Assembly (NCBI GenBank): GCA_032433765.1
Contig: JAVIAB010000092.1
Coordinates: forward strand, 105,065,779-105,129,778
Length of the DNA: 64,000 bases
Reading direction: 5' to 3'
Origin: Megaustenia siamemsis
Taxonomy: Eukaryota; Mollusca; Gastropoda; Stylommatophora; Ariophantidae
Every line of letters begins with the position of its first letter. Position 1 is the stretch's first letter. The notes beneath the pieces are model-generated. The model saw only the letters and a program-made list of their open reading frames with translations. It was not told the origin of the DNA and did no database searches. The position numbers and the translations under genes are program-made. Positions 1 through 11,466 of the stretch are shown piece by piece.

Positions 1-180
1 TGCCGTTCATAGTAATGCTCTTTTCTGAATGGTTATAATACAGATGTCAGTCATTTCTTTGCTCCGCCTCCAATGCTAATACTCTTCTCTGGTTGGTTAA
101 TCCAGATATCAGTCGATGTTGGCATAGTCACTCTCTGATTGGATAATGTATTCATTTGTTACCAATTTATATTTAAACTA
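1..180 (+). promoter_or_regulatory. Decayed polymerase promoter of Polinton A
   Basis: It aligns by eye with 42040-42190. One TGATTGG inverted CCAAT box survives near 136-142; the two upstream ones read GAATGG and GGTTGG. A GC-box-like CTCCGCCTCC (near 63) and a TATATTTAAA TATA-like element (near 170) are kept. Decay relative to Polinton B fits an older copy. Confidence 0.6.
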
Positions 181-272
181 GACCCTTCAGGGCTTTCGTG
201 TTATAAGTTTGGTTGTTTCAAGGAAGTTCATACTAGTGTTCAGTCTAACGGATTGAGATTCTATTTTACACA

Positions 273-445
273 GTAAGTTGGATTGTTTTCTCTTAAAGTA
301 CGTTAAGGCTTATCGATAAAAGGTTATTCAATTTTATCGAGGTGTTTAAAGTAGGTATGCTAAGTATTGTTGAGGTTGATGTTTGATGAAGTTAAACTAG
401 GTATGTTAAATATGGTTGAGGAAAGGGTTATTGGATTTTCTCCAG
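273..445 (+). other. 5'-UTR intron of the Polinton A polymerase
   Basis: The donor GTAAGTTG starts at 273 and a pyrimidine-rich acceptor ending CTCCAG sits directly before an ATG at 446. Polinton B has the same arrangement at 42281-42673 with a longer intron. Inferred from splice motifs and conservation between the two copies. Confidence 0.6.
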
Positions 446-545
446 ATGGTTTCTCATAATGAGGTTTCTTCTTTGAACATCCGTGTCCATTATGTTCAAA
501 GAAGTTTAAATGGCGCGGTGATTTGTTGGAGCATACTCGACAATT
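446..545 (+). pseudogene. DNA polymerase B zinc-finger start, broken remnant
   Basis: The nucleotides match the start of the Polinton B polymerase at 42674-42790: the ATG, the Cys-x2-Cys knuckle region and the KKFKW-like block can be aligned. A frameshift early on puts the zinc-finger codons out of frame with the ATG. The match runs out where the 32-bp satellite begins. No other polymerase motif remains in this copy. In the intact family this end precedes a protein-primed B-family polymerase. Confidence 0.55.
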
Positions 546-1135
546 ACATACAACCATCATGGCACACTAGACAATCTACATACACTCATCACGACACACT
601 AGACAGAACCTACGTTCAGCCATCCCGACACTAGACAACCTACAACAGCCATCATGCGACACTAGACAATCTACATACAAGCATCATGGCACAGTCGACA
701 ACCTACATTCATCCATCATGGCACAATCAACAACCTACAGTCATCCATCATGGCACAGTCGACAACCTACATTCATCCATCGTGGCACAGTTGACAATCT
801 ACATTCATCCATCATGGCACAGTCGACAACCTACATCATCCATCATGGCACAGTCGACAATCTACATTCATCCAGCATGGCACAGTCGACAATCTACATT
901 CATCCATCATGGCACAGTCGACAACCTACATTCATCCATCATGGGACAGTCGACAACCTACATTCATCCATCATGGCACAGTCGACAACCTACATGATCC
1001 ATCCCGACACAGTCGACAACCTACATTCATCCATCATGGCACCGTCGACAACCTACAGCATCCATCATGGCACAGTCGACAACCTACATGATCCATCATG
1101 GCACAGTCGACAACCTACATTCGTCCATCACGACA
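545..1135 (+). repeat. 32-bp minisatellite inside Polinton A
   Basis: About 18 copies of a 32-bp unit containing CAGTCGACAACCTACATTC and ATCCATCATGGCA. Some units differ by one base or a small indel. Because 32 is not a multiple of three, each frame cycles through three peptide phrases, giving several overlapping open frames that should not be read as genes. The array sits exactly where the polymerase coding sequence should continue. Confidence 0.9.
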
Positions 1136-1410
1136 TACCATACGTCTCTGATAAAACGACATGACATACGTGACTGTTACAACGAGATGACTATTACAAC
1201 GAAATGACTGTTACATTGACATGACTGTTACATTGACATGACTGTTACATTGACATGACATACGTGTCTACTACATCGACATGACTGATACAACGACATG
1301 GCTATTACAACGACATACCATACGTCTCTGATAAAACGACATGACATACGTGTCTGTTACAACGACATGACATACGTGTCTGTTACAACGAGATGACCAT
1401 TACATCGACA
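1136..1410 (+). repeat. Irregular tandem repeat built on ACGACATGAC
   Basis: Imperfect copies of a roughly 20-25 bp motif (CGACATGACATACGTGTCTG and shorter variants). Adjacent to, but distinct from, the 32-bp array. Confidence 0.7.
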
Positions 1411-1934
1411 GAGAGTTCAGTGGTTGAATATAGAATCGACTCTGCGCAATCGGCGCAAAATATAGTCAGTAGCCAAACATTGAATATAAATTCGAAGGCT
1501 TCGAGATGCAGATGTGTAGAAGAATAGGGAGTATTGGTTGGAAAGAATATGCCCTTTTGCCCTACCGTGTCTAACTATTTTGACTTTGGACCTAGATTTT
1601 TAATGTTTTGAGTTCAACTTTTTAGTTATGGGACGAACTTTTGGGGTTTGGAACTAAGTTTTCTTATCTGTAAGGTTCACCATTACTGTTGTCTGTTATT
1701 CGTTGAAGTGCTAAAGATATAGAACTCCAAAGTCTAAGCTTTCGTGGATTTGGGAGTAACGTAATTTGAACGTCGTCCCCTGCTCTACTACAACTTTCAC
1801 TACTACAACTACCTCCACAACCAGCTACCTCTACAGCGACAACTTCCACATCCGACTACCTACTACTTCTATTACACGCCAACTTCTAACCTACTACTAC
1901 AACTTCCAACGTACTACCTCACCCCATCAAGTGA
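1411..1934. other. Degenerate interior of Polinton A
   Basis: Near 1490-1550 a short plus-strand stretch reads like the FEM-CRRI segment of LINE C-termini, a possible inserted fragment. 1780-1920 is rich in ACA/ACT/CCA triplets, resembling the Thr/Ser/Pro-rich linker of the Polinton B polymerase. It ends in sequence matching the end of that coding region. Otherwise unrecognised. Confidence 0.4.
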
Positions 1935-2330
1935 CAGGTCCATTCTGAACAACGTGACCACCTCCCCTTTAGCAATTTAACAGTATCATGTATTACTTCT
2001 TGTAAATAAACTACTTTGTTTCTTATGTATTATACTTGTCTATAATGTACAATAGTTAAAGACTACATTATTGTCTACCCCTGTATTATCTATTGTGGGA
2101 TATATACGAATAAAACAATAAATAAATAAACTTCCATTCTGACAACGTGACCACCTCCCCTTTAGCCATTTAACACTATCATGTATTACTGATTGTAAAT
2201 AAACTACTTTGTTTTCTATGTATTAAATATGTGTATAATGTACATTAGTTAAAGAATACATTTTTGTCTAAACCATGTATTATCTATTGTTCAATATATA
2301 CGAATAAAACAATAAATAAATAAACTTGTC
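1935..2330 (+). repeat. Tandem 3'-UTR block of Polinton A, two units of about 196 bp
   Basis: Two consecutive units each begin near CCATTCTGACAACGTGACC (the first with an extra A) and end with AATAAAACAATAAATAAA, which supplies poly(A) signals. The same duplicated block follows the polymerase in Polinton B at 44608-45000, so the duplication predates the split of the copies. Confidence 0.8.
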
Positions 2331-2334
2331 AGTG

Positions 2335-3160
2335 TTAATTTCCCCTAAAATCTCACATTAAAACAACCACCCAGTAAAATTCCCCTGATAAATGACACTC
2401 CTGATGAACACTTACCGGCTACGGATATTTCACCACGGGAGGCGGATTCTTTGATGTAAACGCGGTCCGTCTAACGGGAACTCTTTGATCTTGCTTAACG
2501 TTAAACGCGGCCCCCTCGCTGCGCGTCTTCGCTGCGCGTCTTCGCTGCGCGTCTACCGAGCTCTTTGATCTTGCGGCCCCTTGCTGCGCGTCTTCGCGGC
2601 TGCGCGTCTACCGAGCTCTTTGATCTCGCTTAACGTTAAACGCCGTGTAGTTACTAAGTTCAGTAATGTACCTTCGTGTAGCGTGTGTAACGACCTAAGT
2701 TGTTACCTTTAATTCTAAAGGAAGTTTTTAAAACAATAAATAAACTTGTCAATGTTTTTTATTGCCTGAGAGTATAAAGAAAGAATAGATTTATGAAAGT
2801 TACGGAAGCATTGAAAGTACAAATAATATAATAGATTTATGATACCACCGCCGCCCCTTCACCATCGCCGCGGGAGGTCACCACAACACCACGAGCGCTC
2901 ACCCGAGAGGTCAACGAGAGGTCACCCGAGAGGTCACCCGAGAGGTCACCCGAGAGGTCACCACGACCGGAACAAAAAAATGGGCGGGTAGACTCTCATA
3001 TAAGGAAAAACGGTAGACTCTCATATAAGGAAAAACGGCACCAAAAAATGTGCCTCGATCTGCAGGTAGACTATTTATATAAGAAAAAACAACCCGGCTG
3101 CAGCAATTTGGCTGCAGATCGAGACACATTTGTTGCATGTAAATGACATACTATACTACT
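2335..3160 (-). repeat. Right terminal inverted repeat of Polinton A
   Basis: Read on the minus strand this matches Polinton B's left end (33330 to about 34250). Matches include AGTAGTATAGTATGTCA at the tip, the TTATATAAATAG and GAGAGTCTACC blocks, TGACCTCTCG repeats, and an inner GC-rich part with AACTCTTTGATC motifs and a GGTAAGTGTTCATCAGGAG box. This longer repeat shows that Polinton B's right repeat has been shortened. Confidence 0.8.
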
Positions 3161-3162
3161 CA

Positions 3163-3500
3163 TTTCTCTCCTTAGCACAGCCAGCAAGGCTTTTGCTAGA
3201 GTCATACTTAAACGCCTGCATAGACTTGCAGAACGTGTACTTCCCGAGTCTCAATGCGGCTTCAGAGCCGGGAGATCAACCATAGACATGATTTTCACAT
3301 TTAGACAACAGCAAGAAAAATGTCGAGAACAAAATATGCCGCTCTATATTGTCTTTGTGGATCTAACAAAGGCCTTCGACACAGTAAACAGAGATGGGCT
3401 CTACAGGGTGTTAGAAGGTATAGGCTGCCCTGCTAAATTACTTAGACTGATTATGTCCTTCCATGAAGACATGAATGGTAAAATCTACTTTGATGGTTAG
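3163..3500 (+). pseudogene. Non-LTR reverse transcriptase fragment
   Basis: One frame reads LLSTASKAFARV, then the QCGFRAGRST motif typical of non-LTR reverse transcriptases, and then FVDLTKAFDTV, which contains the first catalytic aspartate (motif A). It stops at TAG near 3498 before the FADD motif, so thumb and C-terminus are missing. At the left it is cut exactly by the Polinton A terminus, as expected if Polinton A inserted into a LINE. The product would have copied LINE RNA at a nicked chromosomal target. Confidence 0.85.
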
Positions 3501-3740
3501 ATATCAGATTACTACAAGTAGAACTTTAAAACGTTTAGCCAAATACCCACTTCCGTGAAGAACAGATAACTAAATAATCAAATTGCAGTGTGTTTTCTGA
3601 AATCAATTAGTGTACCTCAATATTCTAATACTGAAGTTTCAAATATTGTGACTGTGTGTGTGGTTTCATTAAAAGTAGAATATCTTCGTATTTTATACCT
3701 TGATTATTTATGCCCTGTCTTTTTAAAATATTACTGTGAC

Positions 3741-3773
<33 letters not shown>

Positions 3774-4084
3774 TTCCTTCGTGGTCTTCAGTCTGAGTTT
3801 CACCAAAACCAGTACATAATTCGTAAATTCAAAAATTACATTCATTTAATCAGATAATTTGTTCTGTAAACTGTTCTTTTTCTGTTATGTTATTCGAATA
3901 CTAACTGTAAATAGCATTCTGCCACTCTTCTCATTTTATTTTTATATTGTCTCATTTGAACTCTTGGATTCATCCCAAATACTTATGTTTAGAATGTTCA
4001 ATCCTTTTGTCATCCTTGTATTGTGTTTTCTAAAAATAAATCGAACGCTTGATTCATTCAATAAACAGATACGCTCAAATAACA
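3501..4084. other. Intergenic, with a (CT)n microsatellite
   Basis: A CT run sits near 3741-3772. I see no other recognisable feature. Confidence 0.6.
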
Positions 4085-4359
4085 TAAATCTGAAAATACA
4101 TTTTATAAGTGAAGGTGCATCTATGCTAAGTCAGGAACACGATTGGAAAACACGAAGTTATTGCGGCATAACTTGCAAGTGTTATCAACAGAATGATGAA
4201 CAATCGTTCCTTGAAATTATTGGTGAATTATTTCCATTGCCAGGAGTGCACTTCGGAATGTTAACACTGCTTAACGACACAGATGAATCCAACAGTTGGA
4301 CGTGTTGGGAAGGCCGTGATCACGTCTACATATATTCCATAAATTATTTCAAATATTGA
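4085..4359 (+). CDS. Unrecognised short ORF, possible exon
   Basis: The last 90 or so residues of a longer open frame have a balanced, protein-like composition: Cys-rich SYCGITCKCY, an acidic stretch, then WTCWEGRDHVYIY and a TGA-terminated end. The upstream part of the same frame is hydrophobic and AT-driven, so I do not trust it. I see no convincing acceptor site and recognise no domain. It could be a decayed exon or chance. Confidence 0.2.
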
Positions 4360-4389
4360 GTTCCCTATCATGTGGACAATACACTGTGT

Positions 4390-4535
4390 ATCTTTCCCTG
4401 GCTAACACTGTGTGTCTTTGCCTGAATCACACTGTGCATCTTTCCCTGGCTAACACTGTGTGTCTTTGCCTGAATCACACTGTGTATCTTTTCCCTGGCT
4501 TACACTGTGTCTTTGCCTGAATCACACTGTGTATC
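4390..4535 (+). repeat. 48-bp tandem repeat, three units
   Basis: Units start ATCTTTCCCTGGCTAACACT and contain GCCTGAATCACACTGTG; starts lie at 4390, 4438 and 4486. Confidence 0.85.
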
Positions 4536-4794
4536 GGACTTTCCGGTGCTACGGTGTTTGTGCGTCTGGCTGCGTTCATTTAAGTGAATCATGTGTTGTG
4601 GATCTATCCACTGTTAACAATGTTGTGCTTGAGACACCATAATAATGGATGATCGTATATCACTGATCCGAGAGTGCGATTGAAGGGCGCGATGATGAAG
4701 ATTTCAATGCTGTTTGTGAATTTGCAACCCAGATCTTCATGTTAATCAAGAAGGATGTTACCGAAATACAGAAGAGCTACAATGAGAACGGGGG

Positions 4795-5165
4795 TAGATA
4801 CACTGAGTATCATTGCCTTTACACTGAGTATCCTTGCCACGCCTACAGTGATTATCCTTGCCATGTCTAAACTGATTATCCTTGTCGTACCCATACTGAG
4901 CAACCTTACTCAAATATGTGTATTTTTTCCTGCTCACACTGAGTATCATTGCCTTGTCTAAAATGTGTATCCTTGCCATGTATACAGTGATTATCCTTGC
5001 CATGTCTAAACTGATTATCCTTGTCGTACCCATACTGAATATCCTTACTCAAATATGTGTATTTTTGCCTGTTCACACTGAGTATCCTTGCCTTGTCCCC
5101 ACTATGTATCTTTACCTTTCTCACACTAAGTATCCTTGTTTTACTCCCACTGTTTTCTTTTTCTT
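4795..5165 (+). repeat. Irregular repeat of about 24-25 bp
   Basis: Repeats of the type ACTGAGTATCCTTGCC(T/A)TG with internal variants. A longer phrase (4850-4910) recurs at 4975-5055, so there is block duplication too. Overlapping open frames here are repeat artefacts. Confidence 0.8.
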
Positions 5166-6048
5166 GGTCCCCACCAGATCTTTGTCTTCACTCTCTTCTC
5201 TGCACTAAATTAACTTTTGCCTCCCTTTTTTCGCTTTCCGATTTGAGTATAATACCAGGCATTTCTTGTAATGGTTTCTGCACTTTGTATGAGTACTTGT
5301 CTATTATCCAATAATTTTGGTAATTAAAATTTATTGCAGTTATCTACAGGCCAATGAAAGTCTTTGCTACTAGCAATAGAACAGAGTGTTGTCAACTCTA
5401 CTATAAAGACCTGCAACTCAGATTGTATGAGAATAAATACCGTAATGGGCAATAACTGTCGCGTGGGTCATTTTCGTTGATATTCTGATAATTAACTGAA
5501 GGAATAAACAGAATGCATTACGGTTGCGATCTGTGCATGTTCAGTGTTATGCCAATGTTTTAGAATTGTGCTATTTCTTTATTATCATCCATGACCATAA
5601 AACAGCATGTTTATTGGCTTAGGTGCTCTCATAATTTCATGAATTTATTGTGTCTGGGTTATTGCAACGTGTTTCATGCACCATATCTGATACATTTGTA
5701 ATGTTGTAACTTGGTATGTTGCATTTGGGCAGTTATATCCGATCTACTGTACCTTTATTATACTGTATCAGTTGCAGCGTGTGCATTGTATCTGGTTTGG
5801 ACTGATGTGCCCGGTCTATTGTGTCTGGATTGTCATATGTAATGTTGTACATTGGTCATACATTGGGCATTTATAGAAATGCAAAACAGACATATGGGCA
5901 ACTCCGAAACTAAACAAGCATACTCGTGTATACGAATGATGTTTTAAACAAAACCCAAATGAAACAAAAATTATATTTAACACGGGTGGGACGAAATAGG
6001 CGTAAAATAGAGGGAGAAATATTGGCTACATTGGGGAAGAGAAAGATA
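5166..6048. other. Intergenic, nothing recognised
   Basis: AT-rich unique-looking sequence. Loose TGTATCTGG-like phrases recur at 5690-5840 but form no clear array. Confidence 0.5.
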
Positions 6049-7800
6049 AAAATTAAATAGTTGATAATGTAGAACAAGGAGATAAAACTTAAATAGTTGA
6101 TAATGTAGAACAGAGAGATACAACTTAAATAGTTGATAATGTAGAACAAGGAGATAAAACTTAAATAGTTGATAATGTAGAACAGAGAGATACAACTTAA
6201 ATAGTTGATAATGTAGAACAGAGAGATACAACTTAAATAATTGATAATGTAGAACAAGGAGATAAAACTTAAATAGTTGATAATGTAGAACAGAGAGATA
6301 CAACTTAAATAGTTGATAATGTAGAACAGAGAGATACAACTTAAATAATTGATAATGTAGAACAGAGAGATACAACTTAAATAATTGATAATGTAGAACA
6401 GAGAGATACAACTTAAATAGTTGATAATGTAGAACAGAGAGATACAACTTAAATAGTTGATAATGTAGAACAGAGAGATACAACTTAAATAATTGATAAT
6501 GTAGAACAGAGAGATACAACTTAAATAATTGATAATGTAGAACAGAGAGATACAACTTAAATAATTGATAATGTAGAACAGAGAGATACAACTTAAATAG
6601 TTGATAATGTAGAACAGAGAGATACAACTTAAATAATTGATAATGTAGACCAGAGAGATACAACTTAAATAATTGATAATGTAGAACAGAGAGATACAAC
6701 TTAAATAGTTGATAATGTAGAACAGAGAGATACAACTTAAATAGTTGATAATGTAGAACAGAGAAATACAACTTAAATAGTTGATAATGTAGAACAAGGA
6801 GATAAAACTTAAATAGTTGATAATGTAGAACAGAGAGATACAACTTAAATAATTGATAATGTAGAACAGAGAGATACAACTTAAATAATTGATAATGTAG
6901 AACAGAGAGATACAACTTAAATAGTTGATAATGTAGAACAGAGAGATACAACTTAAATAGTTGATAATGTAGAACAGAGAGATACAACTTAAATAATTGA
7001 TAATGTAGAACAGAGAGATACAACTTAAATAATTGATAATGTAGAACAGAGAGATACAACTTAAATAATTGATAATGTAGAACAGAGAGATACAACTTAA
7101 ATAGTTGATAATGTAGAACAGAGAGATACAACTTAAATAATTGATAATGTAGACCAGAGAGATACAACTTAAATAATTGATAATGTAGAACAGAGAGATA
7201 CAACTTAAATAGTTGATAATGTAGAACAGAGAGATACAACTTAAATAGTTGATAATGTAGAACAGAGAGATACAACTTAAATAGTTGATAATGTAGAACA
7301 AGGAGATAAAACTTAAATAGTTGATAATGTAGAACAGAGAGATACAACTTAAATAGTTGATAATGTAGAACAGAGAGATACAACTTAAATAGTTGATAAT
7401 GTAGAACAGAGAGATACAACTTAAATAATTGATAATGTAGAACAAGGAGATAAAACTTAAATAGTTGATAATGTAGAACAGAGAGATACAACTTAAATAG
7501 TTGATAATGTAGAACAGGGAGATAAAACTTAAATAATTGATAATGTAGAACAGAGAGATAAAACTTAAATAGTTGATAATGTAGAACAAAGAGATAAAAC
7601 TTAAATAGTTGATAATGTAGAACAGAGAGATACAACTTAAATAGTTGATAATGTAGAACAGAGAGATACAACTTAAATAGTTGATAATGTAGAACAACGA
7701 GATAAAACTTAAATAGTTGATAATGTAGAAAGGGAGATACAAGTGAAATAGTCGATAATGTAGAACAGGGAGATACAACTTAAATAGGCGACAATGTGGA
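6049..7800 (+). repeat. 36-bp minisatellite, about 48 units, with higher-order structure
   Basis: The unit is 36 bp (AAATAGTTGATAATGTAGAA followed by CAGAGAGATACAACTT), with an A/G variant in AATA(G/A)TTG and a CAAGGAGATAAAACTT variant. Since 36 is divisible by three, two long minus-strand frames stay open (LFYIINYLSCIS-type repeats); these are artefacts, not genes. The rightmost units (7730-7800) are degenerate. Variant order repeats every 14 units, described in the findings. Confidence 0.95.
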
Positions 7801-8480
7801 ATTAGGGCGAATAATTTAAATAGTGATGTTGTGAAACATGAGGGTATAATTATAGAAAGGCAACGATGTGAAATAGAAGGGGATGATTTAAGCAGGTTCC
7901 AATGTGGGAGAAAAAGGGAAACTTTCGAATATTACAGGCATTCTATAAGTAAACATCAATGATTTTTGGAGGAAAAATATACTTCACATGTTTTTATTTC
8001 TTCTTATGTGACAGTAAAGCTGTTACTTAAATTACTTTTATTCGGATTTTTTTGTGAAAAAAAAGGTGAAGATGGCTGGCGTCAGCGATTGCAGAAACAA
8101 ATGATACTGTAAGACAACACTCGCTTTGTTGACCTGATAGTGTCAAGATGGTCGAAGAAAATGAAACGTCTTGTATGTCTTATCAAAATCATGTTTGCTT
8201 AAATGGCAATCTGGATGGAGGTGTTATTGAATATGTTTAGCAACGGTTTCGACAAATAGAAAGTCTTTCTTGTTTGAATCTTAATACATGAACAGTAAAG
8301 TGTAAACGTTTGGAAGGTTCACGAAAAGGTAATCTAAAAAAAAAACTATGGAATCTTGAAATCAAAGGATTGTTGACAACACACTCGGTAGGTGTAGGCC
8401 GGACTGGGATACTGATGTTAAGGTCTTCATCCTTTCTTATGACGTCTACGAATCATTTCAAAAGAAAGAGGAGTCCTGTC
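7801..8480. other. Intergenic, nothing recognised
   Basis: AT-rich; no domain or repeat identified beyond decayed satellite sequence up to about 7900. Confidence 0.5.
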
Positions 8481-8499
8481 TGCACACCTATTTGATGAG

Positions 8500-10500
8500 A
8501 CAGGCTTTGACACACGGCTAGATCACTGGATGGCATCAATCTGATGTGGAAAAAACCTGCGCTACTTTTGGGACCTGGACATCTGAGCGGAGATATTTAT
8601 CTCCGGTATTGCCTCAGGGATCTCCGTTATCACCTGTTTTGTTCAATATATACACTGCCAACTGATTGCGCAACTGAATAGTGTCCGATAAGGTCAAGCT
8701 CTCGCCATTACAGATGACATTATGATATATGTATACGGTCGCGATAGAGCTGAAATGGCTAGGCAATTGCAAGAAAGTGTGGATCAGATAACCACTTAGT
8801 GCAATAACTACAAAGTATTGATTAATCCAAACACGGTTTCCGTAATATGGTGTTCGATAAACAACAGTATGGTTAAACACACCCTCCCAATCGTAAAATG
8901 CAATGGTGTAACTAACCATCATGAGGGGTCCCAACATTAAGTGTTTTAGAATAGCGTTTGATGGGTCCCTTTTTTTCAATCAACACGTGAGCAATGCCTT
9001 TCAAAAGGCAAGGAGAGGTGTCAACACGACCAAGGTCAGGCCAGAGTGAACCTTCAGCAATCGTTACTGTTCTCGCTTATGCAGGCTGTGGTGCTCTCAG
9101 TACTGGATTATGGTTTGTTTATGCTTACTCTCTCGTCATCTCTAATCACAAGATTGCAAAGGGTTCGGAACGAGGGCCTACAGGTAGTTCTTCAATGCAC
9201 CAGAGCTACACACAATAAGGAACTTACTTGACTCACCGAGCAATAGAGTGCGGTATAGATCTGCTCAGGTCCAGAATTTTTTTTTAACGTGGCAAGCAAC
9301 ATAAAACATCCCTTGCATTCAAAATTGGATGTGACCTAATACAGGAGCCTCAAGCGTGGAAAATCCTGGATGACTGAGGCAGAGGAGTCCATAAGGAGAG
9401 TATGTGATCCGAATGATATTAGGGCTGGAAAAGATTAGATAGAGGTAACAGCAGAGAAAAAGAGGGGGAACTAAAGTAATCATTCAGTTCGACAGGGAGT
9501 GTCGCAACTGTCCTAAGGAGGTTAGTAAATGTAAAGTACTCCCGTCACGCCAAGTGCCGTATAGGGAATATGGTGTCAGTGATTATAAATTTTACAGAAC
9601 TGCAGCACATAATTTGTGGTTAATGTGGTCGATATTGCGCCCGTGCCGCTTTACTTTCCCAGAAAAAAATCTGGTACCCATTCAAGGCTGGGCGAACCCG
9701 GAAACCGTCGGTTGGATCGAACCCTACCCCTTGTCCTTTGTAGTCCAGGTCACTAACCACTGAGCCGTCCTATGAAGGTACCGAGGTCATTATTAGGGAA
9801 TCCATAGTTAAAGTTTCGTCACCTAAGGATACGATCATCTAAACAGATGGTTCTGTATCCCACGGACAGAGCAGTGGTTCAGGTTTTGTGACATAACTAC
9901 ATGGCATAAAAGAGGCTAGGGAGTCTGGCAACTGTTGCATAATGGTGTCTAGACTTAGAATGGCGATAGAAGCAGCAACTGCGGCGATTTCATGGTTGGT
10001 TACACAGAACGTGGATCATGCAGTCTTGGTGACTGATTCGCAAAGTATGTTACAACAGATTAACAGTGTCTGCGGCAGGGGTTGGTGCAGCTCTTGTATG
10101 ACCCTAAAGTGAACACGTTAACCTGGGTGTACTATCCAGGTTATGCTGGTGTATACGACATTGAATGAAAGGACAAACTCGCTGGCAGCTCTCGCACTGA
10201 GTGTGGCCTTACACTGGGCAAAGAAGGCATTGCCATGGTTGTTGTTCATTCCTTAAGAGAAAAAGAGGAGAATGGGTGGGACAATTTCGTATATAATGAG
10301 CGACTGAGGAGTCGAAAGGTGGTAAAGGAATCTAGTCGATCCGGAGCGTTTAGTGGGGAAAAACAGATGTAGCTATAATCAACAACATACGTATCGAGAA
10401 ATGGTGGGACGGACGGTGGAGCGGATATGAGGATGCCCCGAATGCAATGAAACTTTTCCCGTGAATAGAATAGAACAGAATAGCCGCGCAGATGATTTGA
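8500..10500 (+). pseudogene. Degenerate LINE with reverse transcriptase and RNase H
   Basis: Fragments in shifting frames follow one plus-strand LINE. Near 8600-8660 the phrase LPQGSPLSPVLFNIYT is the reverse-transcriptase motif B region. Near 9850-10060 TDGSVSHGQSSGSGFV followed by an AIEAATAAISWL helix and VTDSQSMLQQI form an RNase H-like fold with its first catalytic Asp. Near 10400-10460 a CPECNETF knuckle resembles LINE C-termini. Many stops and frameshifts occur and a SINE interrupts at 9533-9766. The RNase H domain points to an I/Jockey-type lineage, but I cannot place the clade. Confidence 0.75.
9533..9766 (-). mobile_element. tRNA-derived SINE inside the LINE
   Basis: Same family as 12697-12957. 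On the minus strand a tRNA-like head (GGTTCGATCC B box) leads into the shared body (CCGGTTTCCGGGTTC-like, TTTTTTTCTGGGAAAGTAAAG) and ends GTACTTTAC. It interrupts an older LINE. Confidence 0.85.
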
Positions 10501-11466
10501 CATTAAAGAGTGAAAAGTACATTGTCAACAGGTGAGGTTAACTGTTTCAAATGTGAAAGTGCGATTATTGTAATATTTCAAATAAAGAAAGTGTGAATGA
10601 CAATTATTTAAAATATGGCTTCTTCTTTCCTTTTCTTTAGCTGTCACCCAGCGACTACTTCTCTGTTTCAGTGTTTTAAAAGAATGGCAAGTGGACGTGA
10701 ATGCGTTATGTCGTTATTGAACGACACCTTTCGATCTGACACTTTCGTCTTTGGGATGACATTGTCGATACCTGTTTTCCCGTTACAACCCCTACATGCA
10801 TTTCAAGACTGGTTAGCTTGTTTCCAGGAGCACCCCTTGTAGGTGGATCAGGGTCTGGGTCATCTCACTTGTCTCAGCGTCCTGACACACACATTCAGGT
10901 GGGAATTGCTAACCACTCTCAACTCAGTTGTTGGTGCCCTCGCTATAGTGGATAAAAGTGACAGGTTTATTCAATTTAATATACAAAAGCAGCTTATTTA
11001 TATTCGAGCTATGGACTAAGCAATGTTTACATTGAACAACACGATATATGTTATTGCCGCGAGTTGGCAGATTTTTGAAAATGTTTTCAAGGGTTTGAAC
11101 ATAAATGTTTGTTCACAGTTCGTTAACCTTCGCTGTAGATAAAGTCGTTAATTCGTTTCGGACGTTTGTGACCTTGGTAGCTAAGGACCTAACTTGTGCA
11201 AACGGATGGCATTGGCAAGGATCATTTTGAATCTATGAAGTGGGCTCATTTTGAATCTATGAAGTGGGCTCATTTTGTGTTTAACTCAAAAGCATATGTG
11301 CTTTTTAACCAAAGACTTTTTTTGGGGGGACTCAATTAAGATATCCCCGATGGAAGAATAAATTGTACTATTAGTCCCATAAATGATTCGCTTCCAGAGA
11401 TTTATGATGTAATCAAAGCAGTTTTGTCATTGCAAGTGAATAATGTCCACACCTATAATTAGTCAG
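10501..11466. other. Intergenic, nothing recognised
   Basis: A short direct repeat ATTTTGAATCTATGAAGTGGG occurs twice near 11224-11270. No domain recognised in the open frames here. Confidence 0.5.

Larger units (their letters stand above)
1..3160 (+). mobile_element. Polinton/Maverick A, right-hand part only
   Basis: This stretch follows Polinton B from its polymerase promoter (near 42040) to its right terminus. It shows the same promoter block, 5'-UTR intron, polymerase start, duplicated 3'-UTR block and terminal repeat ending CTATACTACT at 3160. The left part lies outside the window. The polymerase coding region is almost wholly replaced by minisatellite and other sequence, so this copy is dead. 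The flank beginning at 3161 is an LINE reverse-transcriptase sequence. The family assignment rests on within-window similarity to Polinton B. Confidence 0.85.

Noticed and set aside
686..1164. Overlapping plus-strand frames with repeated SWHSRQPTFIHHG-type peptides
   Set aside because: Product of a 32-bp satellite cycling through three frames; no independent support.
3588..4084. Open frames over the CT microsatellite and AT-rich sequence
   Set aside because: Low-complexity composition with no domain or splice support.
5910..7778. Long minus-strand open frames of 622 and 564 codons with repeated LFYIINYLSCIS-type peptides
   Set aside because: They arise from a 36-bp satellite whose unit is a multiple of three; two frames are open at once and the flanks show no coding signal.
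6049..7800. CRISPR-like array of 36-bp repeats
   Set aside because: Units are contiguous without unique spacers, and the DNA is animal.
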